This document shows, piece after piece, positions 28,326 to 36,345 of a stretch of DNA of 64,000 nucleotides. The notes below the pieces were generated by a model, which saw only the letters and a list, made by a program, of their open reading frames with translations, had not been told where the DNA came from and did not search any database. The stretch's first letter is position 1. Every line of letters begins with the position of its first letter. Source of the stretch: Lysinibacillus sp. FSL M8-0337 (GTDB taxonomy: Bacteria > Bacillota > Bacilli > Bacillales_A > Planococcaceae); assembly GCF_038593855.1 (NCBI RefSeq), contig NZ_CP151996.1, forward strand, positions 3,906,001-3,970,000, written 5' to 3'. The translations under genes and the position numbers were made by a program.

Positions 28326-28526
28326 TTACTTGCGCATAGATTGATTTATTTCCGCCTTCACTTCTTCACTGTTTGTATCACTATATAGGGCAGTACCAAA
28401 CCCACCGTTCTTTGCTAAAACCTCTTTTACTTCATTATAAGATAAACCCGCTTGTGCATTTTTACGTTTTACTTCACTAATATTTGTACTGGACACCGTA
28501 AGCTGTTCTTCATTTATATTATGCAA
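28326..28526 (-). CDS. Gamma-type small acid-soluble spore protein-like
   Basis: 66 residues with two half-repeats. The pattern NISEVKRKNAQAG...GGFGTALYSDTNSEEVKAEINQS recalls gamma-type SASP (SspE), whose repeats read roughly TNAQEVRKQNAQ...GQFGTEFASETNVQEVK. The expected role is amino-acid storage in the spore core, degraded at germination. A TTG start follows AAAGGATGG. It differs from typical SspE in being shorter and less Gln-rich, so the assignment is tentative. Confidence 0.6.
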   Translation of the reverse strand: MHNINEEQLTVSSTNISEVKRKNAQAGLSYNEVKEVLAKNGGFGTALYSDTNSEEVKAEINQSMRK

Positions 28527-28541
28527 GGAAACCCATCCTTT

Positions 28542-28751
28542 CTATAATTCATCAGGCTGCATTTCAATCAGTTCGTCTCCCTCTCTCTTCACTCTTTTAT
28601 TCAGTTCTTCAATTGGGATAATATCAACCGTTTGCATATCTTCATGCAAGTCAAAAATGCTAATTGTATCCGAATCAACCATATCTGGCTTGTCCTTACT
28701 TGATAAATTCATAAACTTTCTCTTCTCATGTGGCACATTTTCTTTGTCCAT
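28542..28751 (-). CDS. Hypothetical acidic small protein, intact copy
   Basis: 69 residues, charged and acidic, without membrane segments or a recognised motif (DTISIFDLHEDMQTVDIIPI in the middle). The ATG is preceded by AAAAGGAGTGAG. A decayed copy lacking its 5' third is at 32763-32887. This gene and the following 3' remnant (28805-28858) form the left copy of a duplicated segment. Function unknown. Confidence 0.65.
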   Translation of the reverse strand: MDKENVPHEKRKFMNLSSKDKPDMVDSDTISIFDLHEDMQTVDIIPIEELNKRVKREGDELIEMQPDEL

Positions 28752-28804
28752 GTTTGCTCACTCCTTTTCCATTAATGTGTGTAAACATGCAAAGATTATG
28801 CGTT

Positions 28805-28858
28805 TTATATTGTGACTGTTTTATCTACACGATGATATTCGTAAATTTGGATGACCGG
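28805..28858 (-). pseudogene. 3' remnant of the 74-residue protein gene
   Basis: The minus strand encodes VIQIYEYHRVDKTVTI followed by a stop, matching the C-terminus (VIQISEYHRVDKTVTM) of the intact gene at 32914-33138. The similarity stops sharply near 28858. From there to 29048 the DNA is AT-rich and I see nothing in it. Confidence 0.8.
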
Positions 28859-29048
28859 TGAATTTAGATAATAAAGAAACGTATAAAATAGAACAAATCA
28901 CTGGATAACAACTAAGTAGTTATAAAAAAATTTAGACGTGCAACTACTACTGTAAATATTAATCAAAAATTAGGGGATCATTATTTTTCACATCTATACT
29001 AAGATGTTGAAGGGGAATCTAAATATACATAAGCATATTGCGATTACG

Positions 29049-30521
29049 CTAAAAAACTATAAGTTCAGTATATTTAGTCATTTTTTTATTTAAAAGTTCA
29101 TTTATTTTATAATCAAGTTTGGTCTTATCAGCGTTACTTAATATAGGGGAAATGGTTAAGCTTTCAACACCTTCGAAAAGACTATTGTTGTTTTCCATAT
29201 TTATTAACAAATCATACTCTTGATAAAATATATTCTTTTTGAAAGCGTAAAGGTTCAAAGAATATGTTTGTATATTTGTTCCGTATTTAAATGTTAGGTA
29301 TTCTGAAATACTTTCTTGTTCAATTTCAGATTCAGTAATAATCGCTATCGATACAGATTGTATCTTTTTTATTCTAAGTTGGCTTATTGAAAGAAAATAG
29401 TAAAGCGCAAATATATCAATTTCTTTTATTTCAGGAAGAAAATTATACTGCTTAAAAAACTTTAATGCTGCTTCTTTTACAAGAGCATAAAAAGGATGAT
29501 CTTTACAAATATTTATGTAACCGCTTAACCCATTTAATCTATTATTAGTTCCTAAACGTAAATCAATATAGTAGAGTTCAGTATATCTACTTAACCCTTC
29601 AACGAGTCTTATGTCCGAAGAGAAATTAAAATAAAAATTTTCAGATATATTATCTAAAAAATCAAAAATCATACTATAACGCAAATTAGTATCTTTTACA
29701 GAATATATTTCATCTATTGTTGCCTTTCTTTTGCGTATTAAATAATTATATAAATTCGTTGCATAATAAATAATCTCATATTGTTTAATGTTTTTGTTCA
29801 TATAATTTGGAAAAAAAGATTGTAGCTTTTTCGTTATATTTATATAAAGAGAGTTTTCTTCAGTAGGGAAATTTTTATATTGTATATACTTTGAAAGTCG
29901 ATTCCTAATATGCATAATCTCCATGGAAATTGACAATTTCCGTAGACCTTGTGGTGTCAAGTTGAAATTATTCTCAACACAAATTTCATCAATTTTCTTC
30001 ACAAAGAGTTCCTTGTCAAAAAATCTTATTTCTGATAAAGAACGAGATAGATAAAAATCATAAAATTGTTGCATCAAATTTCTAATATTTTTCTCATCAC
30101 CTTGAATCGTTAGCACAGGGGTAGTAACTAATGTCAATTTATATTCTTGAAGCCATTCTTTAATTACTTTAAATTTACGGTATACTGTGGATTTGCTCAT
30201 ATTTAGAATAGTTGTTAGTTCATTGACGGAGTATATATTTTTTTCAAAAAGTAACATGATTATTTTAAAAAACACATTGTCTTTATAAAGAATTTTCAAC
30301 GCATCTTCTATTAGTGAAGGAGAAATTATATCTAAATGGGCTTCCCCAGATTTTATAAAAAAATTTGTGTTACTTAATACCTCCATTAAAAAATGGAGTT
30401 CTTTTTCTATAGTTGATCGTCCAACTTGTAAATGTTCTGCCAATTCATCAATCTTTGCTTTTCCACTTTTACAATAAAGATAAATCAGTATTTTTTCTGG
30501 TCGATCTAAAAACCTTTCCAT
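29049..30521 (-). CDS. AtxA/Mga-like PRD-containing transcription regulator
   Basis: 490 residues. The order of parts is an N-terminal winged helix (residues 5-60, KIDELAEHLQVGRSTIEKEL), a second Mga-type helix-turn-helix (about 85-135, YSVNELTTILNMSKSTVYRK), two PRD-like helical regions (about 165-385), and a C-terminal EIIB-like domain (about 390-490, SVSIAIITESEIEQESISEYL). This is the architecture of B. anthracis AtxA/AcpA and streptococcal Mga, which activate virulence and capsule genes in response to PTS or CO2-linked signals. It sits directly downstream, on the same strand, of a secreted repeat protein gene and inside the bracketed block. The gene is very AT-rich. The regulon is unknown. 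Confidence 0.78.
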   Translation of the reverse strand: MERFLDRPEKILIYLYCKSGKAKIDELAEHLQVGRSTIEKELHFLMEVLSNTNFFIKSGEAHLDIISPSLIEDALKILYKDNVFFKIIMLLFEKNIYSVNELTTILNMSKSTVYRKFKVIKEWLQEYKLTLVTTPVLTIQGDEKNIRNLMQQFYDFYLSRSLSEIRFFDKELFVKKIDEICVENNFNLTPQGLRKLSISMEIMHIRNRLSKYIQYKNFPTEENSLYINITKKLQSFFPNYMNKNIKQYEIIYYATNLYNYLIRKRKATIDEIYSVKDTNLRYSMIFDFLDNISENFYFNFSSDIRLVEGLSRYTELYYIDLRLGTNNRLNGLSGYINICKDHPFYALVKEAALKFFKQYNFLPEIKEIDIFALYYFLSISQLRIKKIQSVSIAIITESEIEQESISEYLTFKYGTNIQTYSLNLYAFKKNIFYQEYDLLINMENNNSLFEGVESLTISPILSNADKTKLDYKINELLNKKMTKYTELIVF

Positions 30522-30604
30522 AGTCCATCAGCTCCTTTTTTATTTTATCAATAAACTAAAATTTAAAATTAAAACACTCCGATACTAAAAGTTTCTTAAA
30601 AAAT

Positions 30605-30640
30605 ATAAAGACAAAGCCATTAGCGACTTTGCCTTTATAT
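30605..30640 (-). terminator. Terminator of the secreted repeat-protein gene
   Basis: On the minus strand AAAGGCAAAG (30627-30636) pairs with CTTTGTCTTT (30607-30616), with one mismatch, followed by a T-containing run. It separates the repeat-protein gene from the regulator gene. Confidence 0.6.
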
Positions 30641-30734
30641 CGAGGGTATAGATAGTAGTTTATTGCAATATTAAAGTAATTTTATTGTAATTTTCTGAAG
30701 ATGAATTTTTGTTGCATGTACTGCCTAATTAATC

Positions 30735-32183
30735 TTAATCCTCATCCTCTAATAATAGTTCCCACTCAATATCTAACACAATCTCTTTTGCGTCCTCCTC
30801 CGATAAATCTCCTAGTAACGCATCTGCTAGTTCTGCTTCTGCCTCTTCCTCTAGCAAATCAACAACTAGTTCTGCTTCCTCCTCCGATAAATCTCCTAGT
30901 AACGCATCCTCTAACGCAGCTTCTGCCTCTAGCAAATCAGCAACTAGTTCTGCTTCCTCCTCCGATAAATCTCCTAGTAACGCATCCTCTAACGCAGCTT
31001 CTGCCTCTAGCAAATCAACAACTAGTTCTGCTTCCTCCTCCGATAAATCTCCTAGTAACACATCTACTAGTTCTAAGTCATCCTCTGTTACTTCTGGTGT
31101 TGTTGTTACTTCTGGTGCTGTTGTTACTTTTGGTGTTGTTGTTACTTCTGGTGTTGTTGTTACTTCTGGTGCTGTTGTTACTTTTGGTGTTGTTGTTACT
31201 TCTGGTGCTGTTGTTACTTCTGGTACTGTTGTTACTTCTGGTACTGTTGTTACTTCTGGTGCTGTTGTCACTTCTGGTGTTGTTGTTACTTCTGGTGCTG
31301 TTGTCACTTCTGGTGCTGTTGTTACTTTTGGTGTTGTTGTTACTTCTGGTGCTGTTGTTACTTTTGGTGTTGTTGTTACTTCTTGTGTTGTCGTTACTTT
31401 TGGTGCTGTTGTTACTTCTGGTACTGTTGTTACTTCTGGTACTGTTGTTACTTCTGGTGCTGTTGTTACTTTTGGTGTTGTTGTTACTTCTGGTACTGTT
31501 GTTACTTCTGGTGCTGTTGTTACTTTTGGTGTTGTTGTTACTTCTCGTGCTATCGGTGTTGCTGGTTCATCTTTAATAAAAAAGACTTCGTTTTCGCCAA
31601 TATTACTTGCTTCAAGAGCTGCCAGCAGTTTAGTAATATCAAATGTTTCTCCATATCTATTTACTACCCACTCGACAAATTTATTGTTCTTACTTAGAGC
31701 TTTCAGCTTCTCTTCAACACTGTTTTCTGAAAGAACCAAGAATGTAATTAACAGCTTAGTCTTCTCCGAATCTCCATAAATTTTTACCGTATGGTAATTC
31801 AACTCAATAGGAGTAACAGCACCCTCCTTAAGCACATCAAATTTCCCGACTGGTTGTAATTTTTTATGAGCATCTGCTCTTTGACGTTCGGCATCTGGTA
31901 AATCTGTTAAATCATAGATGATATATGTCCCCGTTACTCCTACTGTCATCTCATCAGTCGCTAGTACTCTTGTATAAAATGCACCGCTTGGTTCATGAAC
32001 TAAACGATAAGTTCTGTTCTTCCATTGATGATTAGTTACTTCTTCACCGTCTACCAACATTTTAATGTCAATGGATTTAGGAGAGGCTTCAGTGGCAATT
32101 GGAGCTACTATTGCTGGTGTTACTACTACTGCTGCTGCTGCAAAAATTGCTGGTGTTTTATATCTTTTTTTCTTTCTTTTCAT
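30735..32183 (-). CDS. Secreted Thr/Pro hexapeptide-repeat protein with acidic 26-residue repeats
   Basis: 482 residues in four parts. Residues 1-33 are a signal peptide (long basic start, AAAAVVVTPAIVAPIATEA). Residues 34-210 form a unique domain with a beta-rich first half (IDIKMLVDGEEVTNHQWKNR). About 26 hexapeptides of type E/K-V-T-T-x-P follow, a mucin-like extended stalk with possible O-glycosylation sites. Then come four acidic repeats with a 26-residue period (ALLGDLSEEEAELVVDLLEA). No LPXTG or SLH motif is seen, so anchoring is unexplained. The repeats may come from DNA slippage. Start ATG has GGAAAGGA upstream. Function unknown; probably surface or extracellular. Confidence 0.75.
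   Translation of the reverse strand: MKRKKKRYKTPAIFAAAAVVVTPAIVAPIATEASPKSIDIKMLVDGEEVTNHQWKNRTYRLVHEPSGAFYTRVLATDEMTVGVTGTYIIYDLTDLPDAERQRADAHKKLQPVGKFDVLKEGAVTPIELNYHTVKIYGDSEKTKLLITFLVLSENSVEEKLKALSKNNKFVEWVVNRYGETFDITKLLAALEASNIGENEVFFIKDEPATPIAREVTTTPKVTTAPEVTTVPEVTTTPKVTTAPEVTTVPEVTTVPEVTTAPKVTTTQEVTTTPKVTTAPEVTTTPKVTTAPEVTTAPEVTTTPEVTTAPEVTTVPEVTTVPEVTTAPEVTTTPKVTTAPEVTTTPEVTTTPKVTTAPEVTTTPEVTEDDLELVDVLLGDLSEEEAELVVDLLEAEAALEDALLGDLSEEEAELVADLLEAEAALEDALLGDLSEEEAELVVDLLEEEAEAELADALLGDLSEEDAKEIVLDIEWELLLEDED
30793..31070. repeat. 78-bp tandem repeat in the 3' part of the secreted-protein gene
   Basis: The block TCTGCTTCCTCCTCCGATAA recurs at 30871, 30949 and 31027 with an exact 78-base period, with a divergent unit before (about 30793). 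It encodes the 26-residue acidic repeat. Confidence 0.9.
31090..31557. repeat. 18-bp coding repeats in the secreted-protein gene
   Basis: About 26 consecutive 18-bp units related to GTTGTTACTTCTGGTGCT encode the E/K-V-T-T-x-P hexapeptides. High nucleotide identity between units makes slippage and length variation likely. Confidence 0.9.
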
Positions 32184-32756
32184 CTCTACATGTATCCTTT
32201 CCTTATTTTCATTGTATTTCTGATAGAAAGAATATAATAAAATTTTCAGATCACGTAAGACCTTCTTTTTTTATTTTTATTTTTTTTTTGAGACAATTAA
32301 ATAAAAGTTAAACAGATTTTTTATATTAAATATTACAAAAAAAGGTTTATATTAATTTACAATTACACTTTTTAAATACAATTACTTATAACTATTTTTT
32401 TAAGATTAAAATCTATTGATATAAAAATCATATTTTTTAATTTGAATTTTTTTTTTGATAAAATGTGAAAACATATTTAAGATTGAGCATTTACATGTGA
32501 AAAAAATAAAAATAAATTTGCTTTATTCGTGGAATGTAGCCGCAAAAGTAATTAAAAAACGTGGATTGGTATAAGAAAATTTGGATTGTCATTACCATTG
32601 GAGAAGTAAGAAGGAGGATTTGGTCCAATACATAAACTGGACTTTAAAAAGTCCAGTTGCTATAGGTTAAATAATAGCTAATACAAGTTATTCAAACATA
32701 TAGGATAAACTCACATCACTTTGCTTTTTATACATTATAAAGGCTCAAGCGCTTCC
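32184..32756. other. AT-rich non-coding leader region
   Basis: 573 bases with very low GC content. I see no convincing gene. A 24-bp palindrome (AACTGGACTTTA and its complement) lies at about 32635-32658. The long spacing upstream of the secreted-protein gene would allow a regulator-controlled promoter, but no specific site can be read. Confidence 0.4.
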
Positions 32757-32968
32757 CTCTTTCTATAATTCAACAGGCTGCATTTCACTCAGCTCATCTC
32801 CCTTTTCACCTTTTTATTGAGCTCTTCACCGTTTGCATATCTTCATGCAAGTCAAAAATGCTGATTATATCTGAATCAACCATATCTGTGTAAACATCTA
32901 ATGATTATGTGTTCTACATTGTGACTGTTTTATCTACACGATGATATTCGGAAATTTGAATGACCCGA
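32757..32968. repeat. Right copy of the duplicated segment
   Basis: Direct-repeat partner of 28542-28858. It starts abruptly at CTTTCTATAATTCA and continues into the intact 74-residue gene. Two stretches present in the left copy are missing (about 18 bases near 32826 and about 70 bases after 32887). Confidence 0.85.
32763..32887 (-). pseudogene. Decayed copy of the 69-residue protein gene
   Basis: Similar to 28542-28705: shared HEDMQTV and the D-S-D-T/I-I-S-I-F-D-L-H coding region and the ending Q-P-x-E-L. The 5' third with the start codon is absent, and small deletions disrupt the frame. Confidence 0.75.
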
Positions 32969-33138
32969 ACATCCCTTGTATGCAATTCATGATAAATCCC
33001 TCTGCTATCCGTAAAGGTAATATATTGATCGCGCTCACTTTCAACCAATTGTTGCGCTTTTTCCTGTGACTCTATATGGATAAATCGTCTTACATAATGC
33101 AGCTCATCAAAGAAATAGGTTATTTTAAATTCTTTCAT
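32914..33138 (-). CDS. Hypothetical protein, 74 residues, intact copy
   Basis: A small soluble protein (MKEFKITYFFDELHYVRRFI at the start, EYHRVDKTVTM at the end) without a recognised motif. ATG 33138 follows GAAGGAGTTG at good spacing; an ATG six codons earlier overlaps that site. The last 17 residues recur in the remnant at 28805-28858. It is transcribed divergently from the RNase J gene. Function unknown. Confidence 0.65.
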   Translation of the reverse strand: MKEFKITYFFDELHYVRRFIHIESQEKAQQLVESERDQYITFTDSRGIYHELHTRDVRVIQISEYHRVDKTVTM

Positions 33139-33299
33139 TATAAACAACTCCTTCATTCATGCACTTATCATATCCAATCTTGAATTCGTCATCCTCTGTC
33201 AGCTTTTACTGACAAGTTTGAATACCTTCAAAAGTATAAGATTGGAGACTTAAGCAATACTAAAAATTATCGTAATACATTTATACGGAGGTAATAACA

Positions 33300-34973
33300 T
33301 TGACTGTAACAAAAAATGCATTATCTATTTTTGCTCTTGGTGGCATCAATGAAATCGGTAAAAATATGTATGTTATACAATACGCTGACGATTTGTTAAT
33401 TGTCGATTGCGGTGCGAAGTTTCCGGATGAAAGCCTACTTGGTATTGATCTAATCATTCCAGATATCACTTATTTACAGGAGCATAAAGAAAAAATAAAA
33501 GGATTGATTGTTACTCATGGACACGAAGATCATATAGGTGGCATTCCATACCTCTTAAAAAAAATAAATGTTCCTATTTATGGTACTCGTTTTACATTAG
33601 GCTTAATCGAACTAAAACTAAAGGAACATAAACTTTTAAGAGAGACAGAATTAATTGAGATTGGCTCTGATTCAGCTTTACATTTCGGTCAAATTGACGT
33701 TAGTTTTTTCAGAACAAATCATAGTATACCTGACTGTCTAGGAATCGTTTTTCAAACACCCGAAGGAAATGTTGTACACACGGGCGATTTCAAGTTTGAT
33801 TTAACACCTGTAAATAATCAATTTGCTGATATTCATAAGATGGCTGAGGTTGGTACACAAGGTGTATTAGTATTAATTTCTGAAAGTACCAACGCTGAAC
33901 GACCGGGCTTAACACCGTCAGAAAAACTGGTAGGTCATCATATTGAAGAAGCCTTTCTACATGCTGAACGCAAAGTTATTATTTCTACCTTTGCTTCCAA
34001 TGTGAATCGTATTCAGCAAATTGTAGATGCCACAATCGTAACGAATCGTAAACTAGCACTATTAGGTCGCAGCATGGTAAATGTTGTAGATGTCGCTTTA
34101 GAGCGAGGATATTTAACAATACCGGAAGATTTGTTAATAGATGCCCGTGAAGTAAAGTACCTCCCACCAGAAGATGTCGTTGTTTTATGTACAGGTAGTC
34201 AAGGGGAACCATTAGCAGCTCTTGCCCGCTTAGCTAGTGGCAACCATCGAGAAGTGAAGATTTTACCAGATGATACCGTTATTTTAGCCGCCTCTCCAAT
34301 ACCAGGAAATGAAAAAGGTGTTTCTCGAATTGTCGATAATTTATTTCAGCTTGGGGCTAAGGTGATTTATGGTTCATCCAGTAACACTGGCATGCATGTT
34401 TCTGGACATGGTTATCAAGAAGATTTAAAACTAATGCTGACACTAATGAAACCGAAGTTTTTTATTCCGATTCATGGTGAATTTCGCATGTTACACCAAC
34501 ACCGTTTGTTAGCAGAATCTGTTGGTGTTAAAAGAGGACATACCTTTATTATTAAAAACGGAGACGTTGTCGATATTGAAAATGCTAAAGCGAGGCAAAC
34601 GCGAAAAATTCCATCTGGCGATACGTATGTAGATGGTATTGGCATTGGAGAAGTTGAAGGCATCGTATTACGTGACCGTAAACAACTATCAGAGGATGGA
34701 ATGCTCGTTATCGTGTTAACGCTTAGTAAGGCAGATGGGTCGATTATTTTAGAACCTGATACCATTTCACGGGGATTTGTTTATGCTAAAGAATCAGAGG
34801 ATCTTCTTCTTAAAGTAAATGTTCTTGTAAAAGCAACCATTGGTGAACTACAAGAGGAAAGCAAGCAGCAACTGTTTGTTTTAAAACGGGAAATAAAAAA
34901 GGCTGTCGGCCAGTATCTTTTTTCACAGACGAAACGTAAACCAATGATTTTACCTATTATTATTGAAATTTAA
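33300..34973 (+). CDS. Ribonuclease J family protein
   Basis: 557 residues. The metallo-beta-lactamase core is shown by VTHGHEDHIGG (HxHxDH zinc motif), VVHTGDFKFD, and the beta-CASP region with STFASNVNRIQ, CTGSQGEP and GHGYQEDLKLML...FIPIHGEFRML. A C-terminal domain (ADGSIILEPDTISRGF) completes the full-length RNase J. Catalytic residues are intact, so it should be an active endo/5'-exoribonuclease. It starts at TTG behind ACGGAGG. It lacks the rpoY (ykzG) neighbour of rnjA, and dap genes are absent, so it may be an additional paralog. Confidence 0.9.
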   Translation: MTVTKNALSIFALGGINEIGKNMYVIQYADDLLIVDCGAKFPDESLLGIDLIIPDITYLQEHKEKIKGLIVTHGHEDHIGGIPYLLKKINVPIYGTRFTLGLIELKLKEHKLLRETELIEIGSDSALHFGQIDVSFFRTNHSIPDCLGIVFQTPEGNVVHTGDFKFDLTPVNNQFADIHKMAEVGTQGVLVLISESTNAERPGLTPSEKLVGHHIEEAFLHAERKVIISTFASNVNRIQQIVDATIVTNRKLALLGRSMVNVVDVALERGYLTIPEDLLIDAREVKYLPPEDVVVLCTGSQGEPLAALARLASGNHREVKILPDDTVILAASPIPGNEKGVSRIVDNLFQLGAKVIYGSSSNTGMHVSGHGYQEDLKLMLTLMKPKFFIPIHGEFRMLHQHRLLAESVGVKRGHTFIIKNGDVVDIENAKARQTRKIPSGDTYVDGIGIGEVEGIVLRDRKQLSEDGMLVIVLTLSKADGSIILEPDTISRGFVYAKESEDLLLKVNVLVKATIGELQEESKQQLFVLKREIKKAVGQYLFSQTKRKPMILPIIIEI

Positions 34974-34978
34974 CTATT

Positions 34979-35030
34979 TAAAAGTCGGTGTAAGCTTCAC
35001 TTCTTTAGTGATTACACCGACTTTCTATTT
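34979..35030. terminator. Terminator between the RNase J gene and the HsdS-like gene
   Basis: Stem AAAGTCGGTGTAA (about 34981-34993) with complement TTACACCGACTTT (about 35012-35024), between convergent genes, with A/T-rich flanks. Confidence 0.85.
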
Positions 35031-35040
35031 TATTTGCCTA

Positions 35041-35688
35041 TTAGGATGTATTGTTCAACCGAAATAGCTCTCCAGTAAAAATTTTATGCAGTGTGTAATT
35101 ATAATACATTTGTAGTTGGTCAAAGCCGTCATTTAACTGTCTAGTATGTTGTTCTGTTTGCTGCGCAATATTACGAATATGCAGTGGTAACTCCTCTACA
35201 GCCGTTAGTAAAGATTTTTTATTTTTCAATAGTTGTTGACTTGTTTTTAATAGTTTGACAATGTTCGTTTGCATTTCAAGTGAAGGTATATCTATTAGAA
35301 TATGATGCAACTGTCTCCAGTCTGTATTTGGTTGATACCAACTAAAAAAATAGTATAAATAATCGCTTAAAATAATGGACTCATTTGGAATAATCGCGAC
35401 AACGTCATGTGCTATATACGCTACATTTTCACATTGAAATATATGTTTGTTAGCACCATCTAGGCTATTTTTTTCAAATACAATTGTTTTTGCGGGAACC
35501 TTCGCCCATTTCCATTGATTTATCGCACTATCCAATTGAGATAGTGGACGAATATCTTCGCCAAGAGACAACCATTTTAACTTTTCTGCGGTAATAAGCG
35601 GTTGATTTACTTTTGAGAAATTTGGAATATAAGGTGTTGTTCTAGCAACAATAAGAGCTATTTCATCTAGTCTATAACGCTTCAACAC
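35041..35688 (-). CDS. Orphan HsdS-like (type I restriction specificity) half-subunit
   Basis: About 215 residues. The first 150 residues resemble a single target-recognition domain (AYIAHDVVAIIPNESIILSDYLYYFF), followed by the HsdS-type junction LIDIPSLEMQTNIVKLL and a long conserved helix (TSQQLLKNKKSLLTAVEEL). Normal HsdS proteins carry two such halves in about 400 residues; here only one is present, with no hsdM or hsdR nearby. The GTG at 35688 is chosen because GGAGG lies just upstream and the ATG at 35703 would overlap it. It may modulate another type I system, or have been co-opted. An XRE regulator is divergent. Confidence 0.55.
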   Translation of the reverse strand: MLKRYRLDEIALIVARTTPYIPNFSKVNQPLITAEKLKWLSLGEDIRPLSQLDSAINQWKWAKVPAKTIVFEKNSLDGANKHIFQCENVAYIAHDVVAIIPNESIILSDYLYYFFSWYQPNTDWRQLHHILIDIPSLEMQTNIVKLLKTSQQLLKNKKSLLTAVEELPLHIRNIAQQTEQHTRQLNDGFDQLQMYYNYTLHKIFTGELFRLNNTS

Positions 35689-35900
35689 GTTTAGATCCTC
35701 CATTCTTCACAATATGCCATCCTCACATAAATAATTGTTAACGCCTGATTTCAGTGAATAAAATGATAGATATTTCCTCAATTAGCATTCATATAGTGAT
35801 TATTGTACCATTTTAATGTAATATTATCTACATTGTATAACTTTAATGGTATATGCATTTTCTTTGTTTTTCACTAGCTTTTTACATAGAGGTGAATGAT

Positions 35901-36290
35901 ATGTCAGACTTTTTAAAGCTAGTAGGTGAACAACTCCGTATCATTAGAGTTTCCAAAGGGCTTAGTCAAGAAGAAGTTGCAGAGAGAACGGGGAAGTTAG
36001 GTTTTAGTAAAGGTCGCATTTCAAATATTGAGCATGGGCAATCTAATATTACGTTAAGTACATTGGAAATGCTTATGAAGGCGTTAGATATTGCACCTGA
36101 AGAACTCTTTAATTTCCAACGATTATCGGGTGTTACTGATATTGAAGAGAAAAATCTTATGCTTGACATTCATCGCTCATTATTAAGAGAGCGCAATTTA
36201 GACGAAGTAAAATATGTAGTACGCATCACAAGAGATTTTCTAAATACCATTGATGCGCAAACAAAGAAAAACAGCTCTAATGTTGAATAA
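35901..36290 (+). CDS. XRE-family transcription regulator
   Basis: 129 residues. A helix-turn-helix of the XRE/Cro type is at about residues 8-62 (LRIIRVSKGLSQEEVAERTG...FSKGRISNIEHGQSNITLSTLEMLMKALDI). A helical C-terminal region, possibly for dimerisation, follows (LMLDIHRSLLRERNLDEVKYVVR). ATG 35901 follows AGAGGTGA. It is divergent from the orphan HsdS-like gene, which is a plausible but unproven target. Confidence 0.88.
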   Translation: MSDFLKLVGEQLRIIRVSKGLSQEEVAERTGKLGFSKGRISNIEHGQSNITLSTLEMLMKALDIAPEELFNFQRLSGVTDIEEKNLMLDIHRSLLRERNLDEVKYVVRITRDFLNTIDAQTKKNSSNVE

Positions 36291-36304
36291 CATTAGAGCT
36301 GTTT
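36269..36304 (+). terminator. Terminator overlapping the XRE gene stop
   Basis: A 16-bp perfect stem AAACAGCTCTAATGTT (36269-36284) and complement (36289-36304). The stop codon (36288-36290) is at the start of the descending arm. Confidence 0.8.
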
Positions 36305-36345
36305 GACTGTAAACGCGGGTTGCCTTGCAAGATTTAAAGTGTTGA

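Larger units (their letters stand above)
28542..28858. repeat. Left copy of a segment duplicated at 32757-32968
   Basis: Direct repeat of the right copy. It contains the complete 69-residue gene and only the end of the 74-residue gene. The two copies share CTTTCTATAATTCA, GTTTGCATATCTTCATGCAA and GTGACTGTTTTATCTACACG blocks in the same order, with internal deletions in the right copy. Confidence 0.85.

Noticed and set aside
30701-31576. Plus-strand Leu/Val-rich open frame of 291 codons
   Set aside because: It is antisense to the Thr/Pro and acidic repeats of the secreted-protein gene. Repeat periodicity (multiples of 3) keeps the opposite frame open; it has no start signals.
32497-32574. 25-codon GTG-started frame in the AT-rich leader (cationic peptide)
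   Set aside because: No ribosome binding site and no terminator; in AT-rich DNA such frames are expected by chance.
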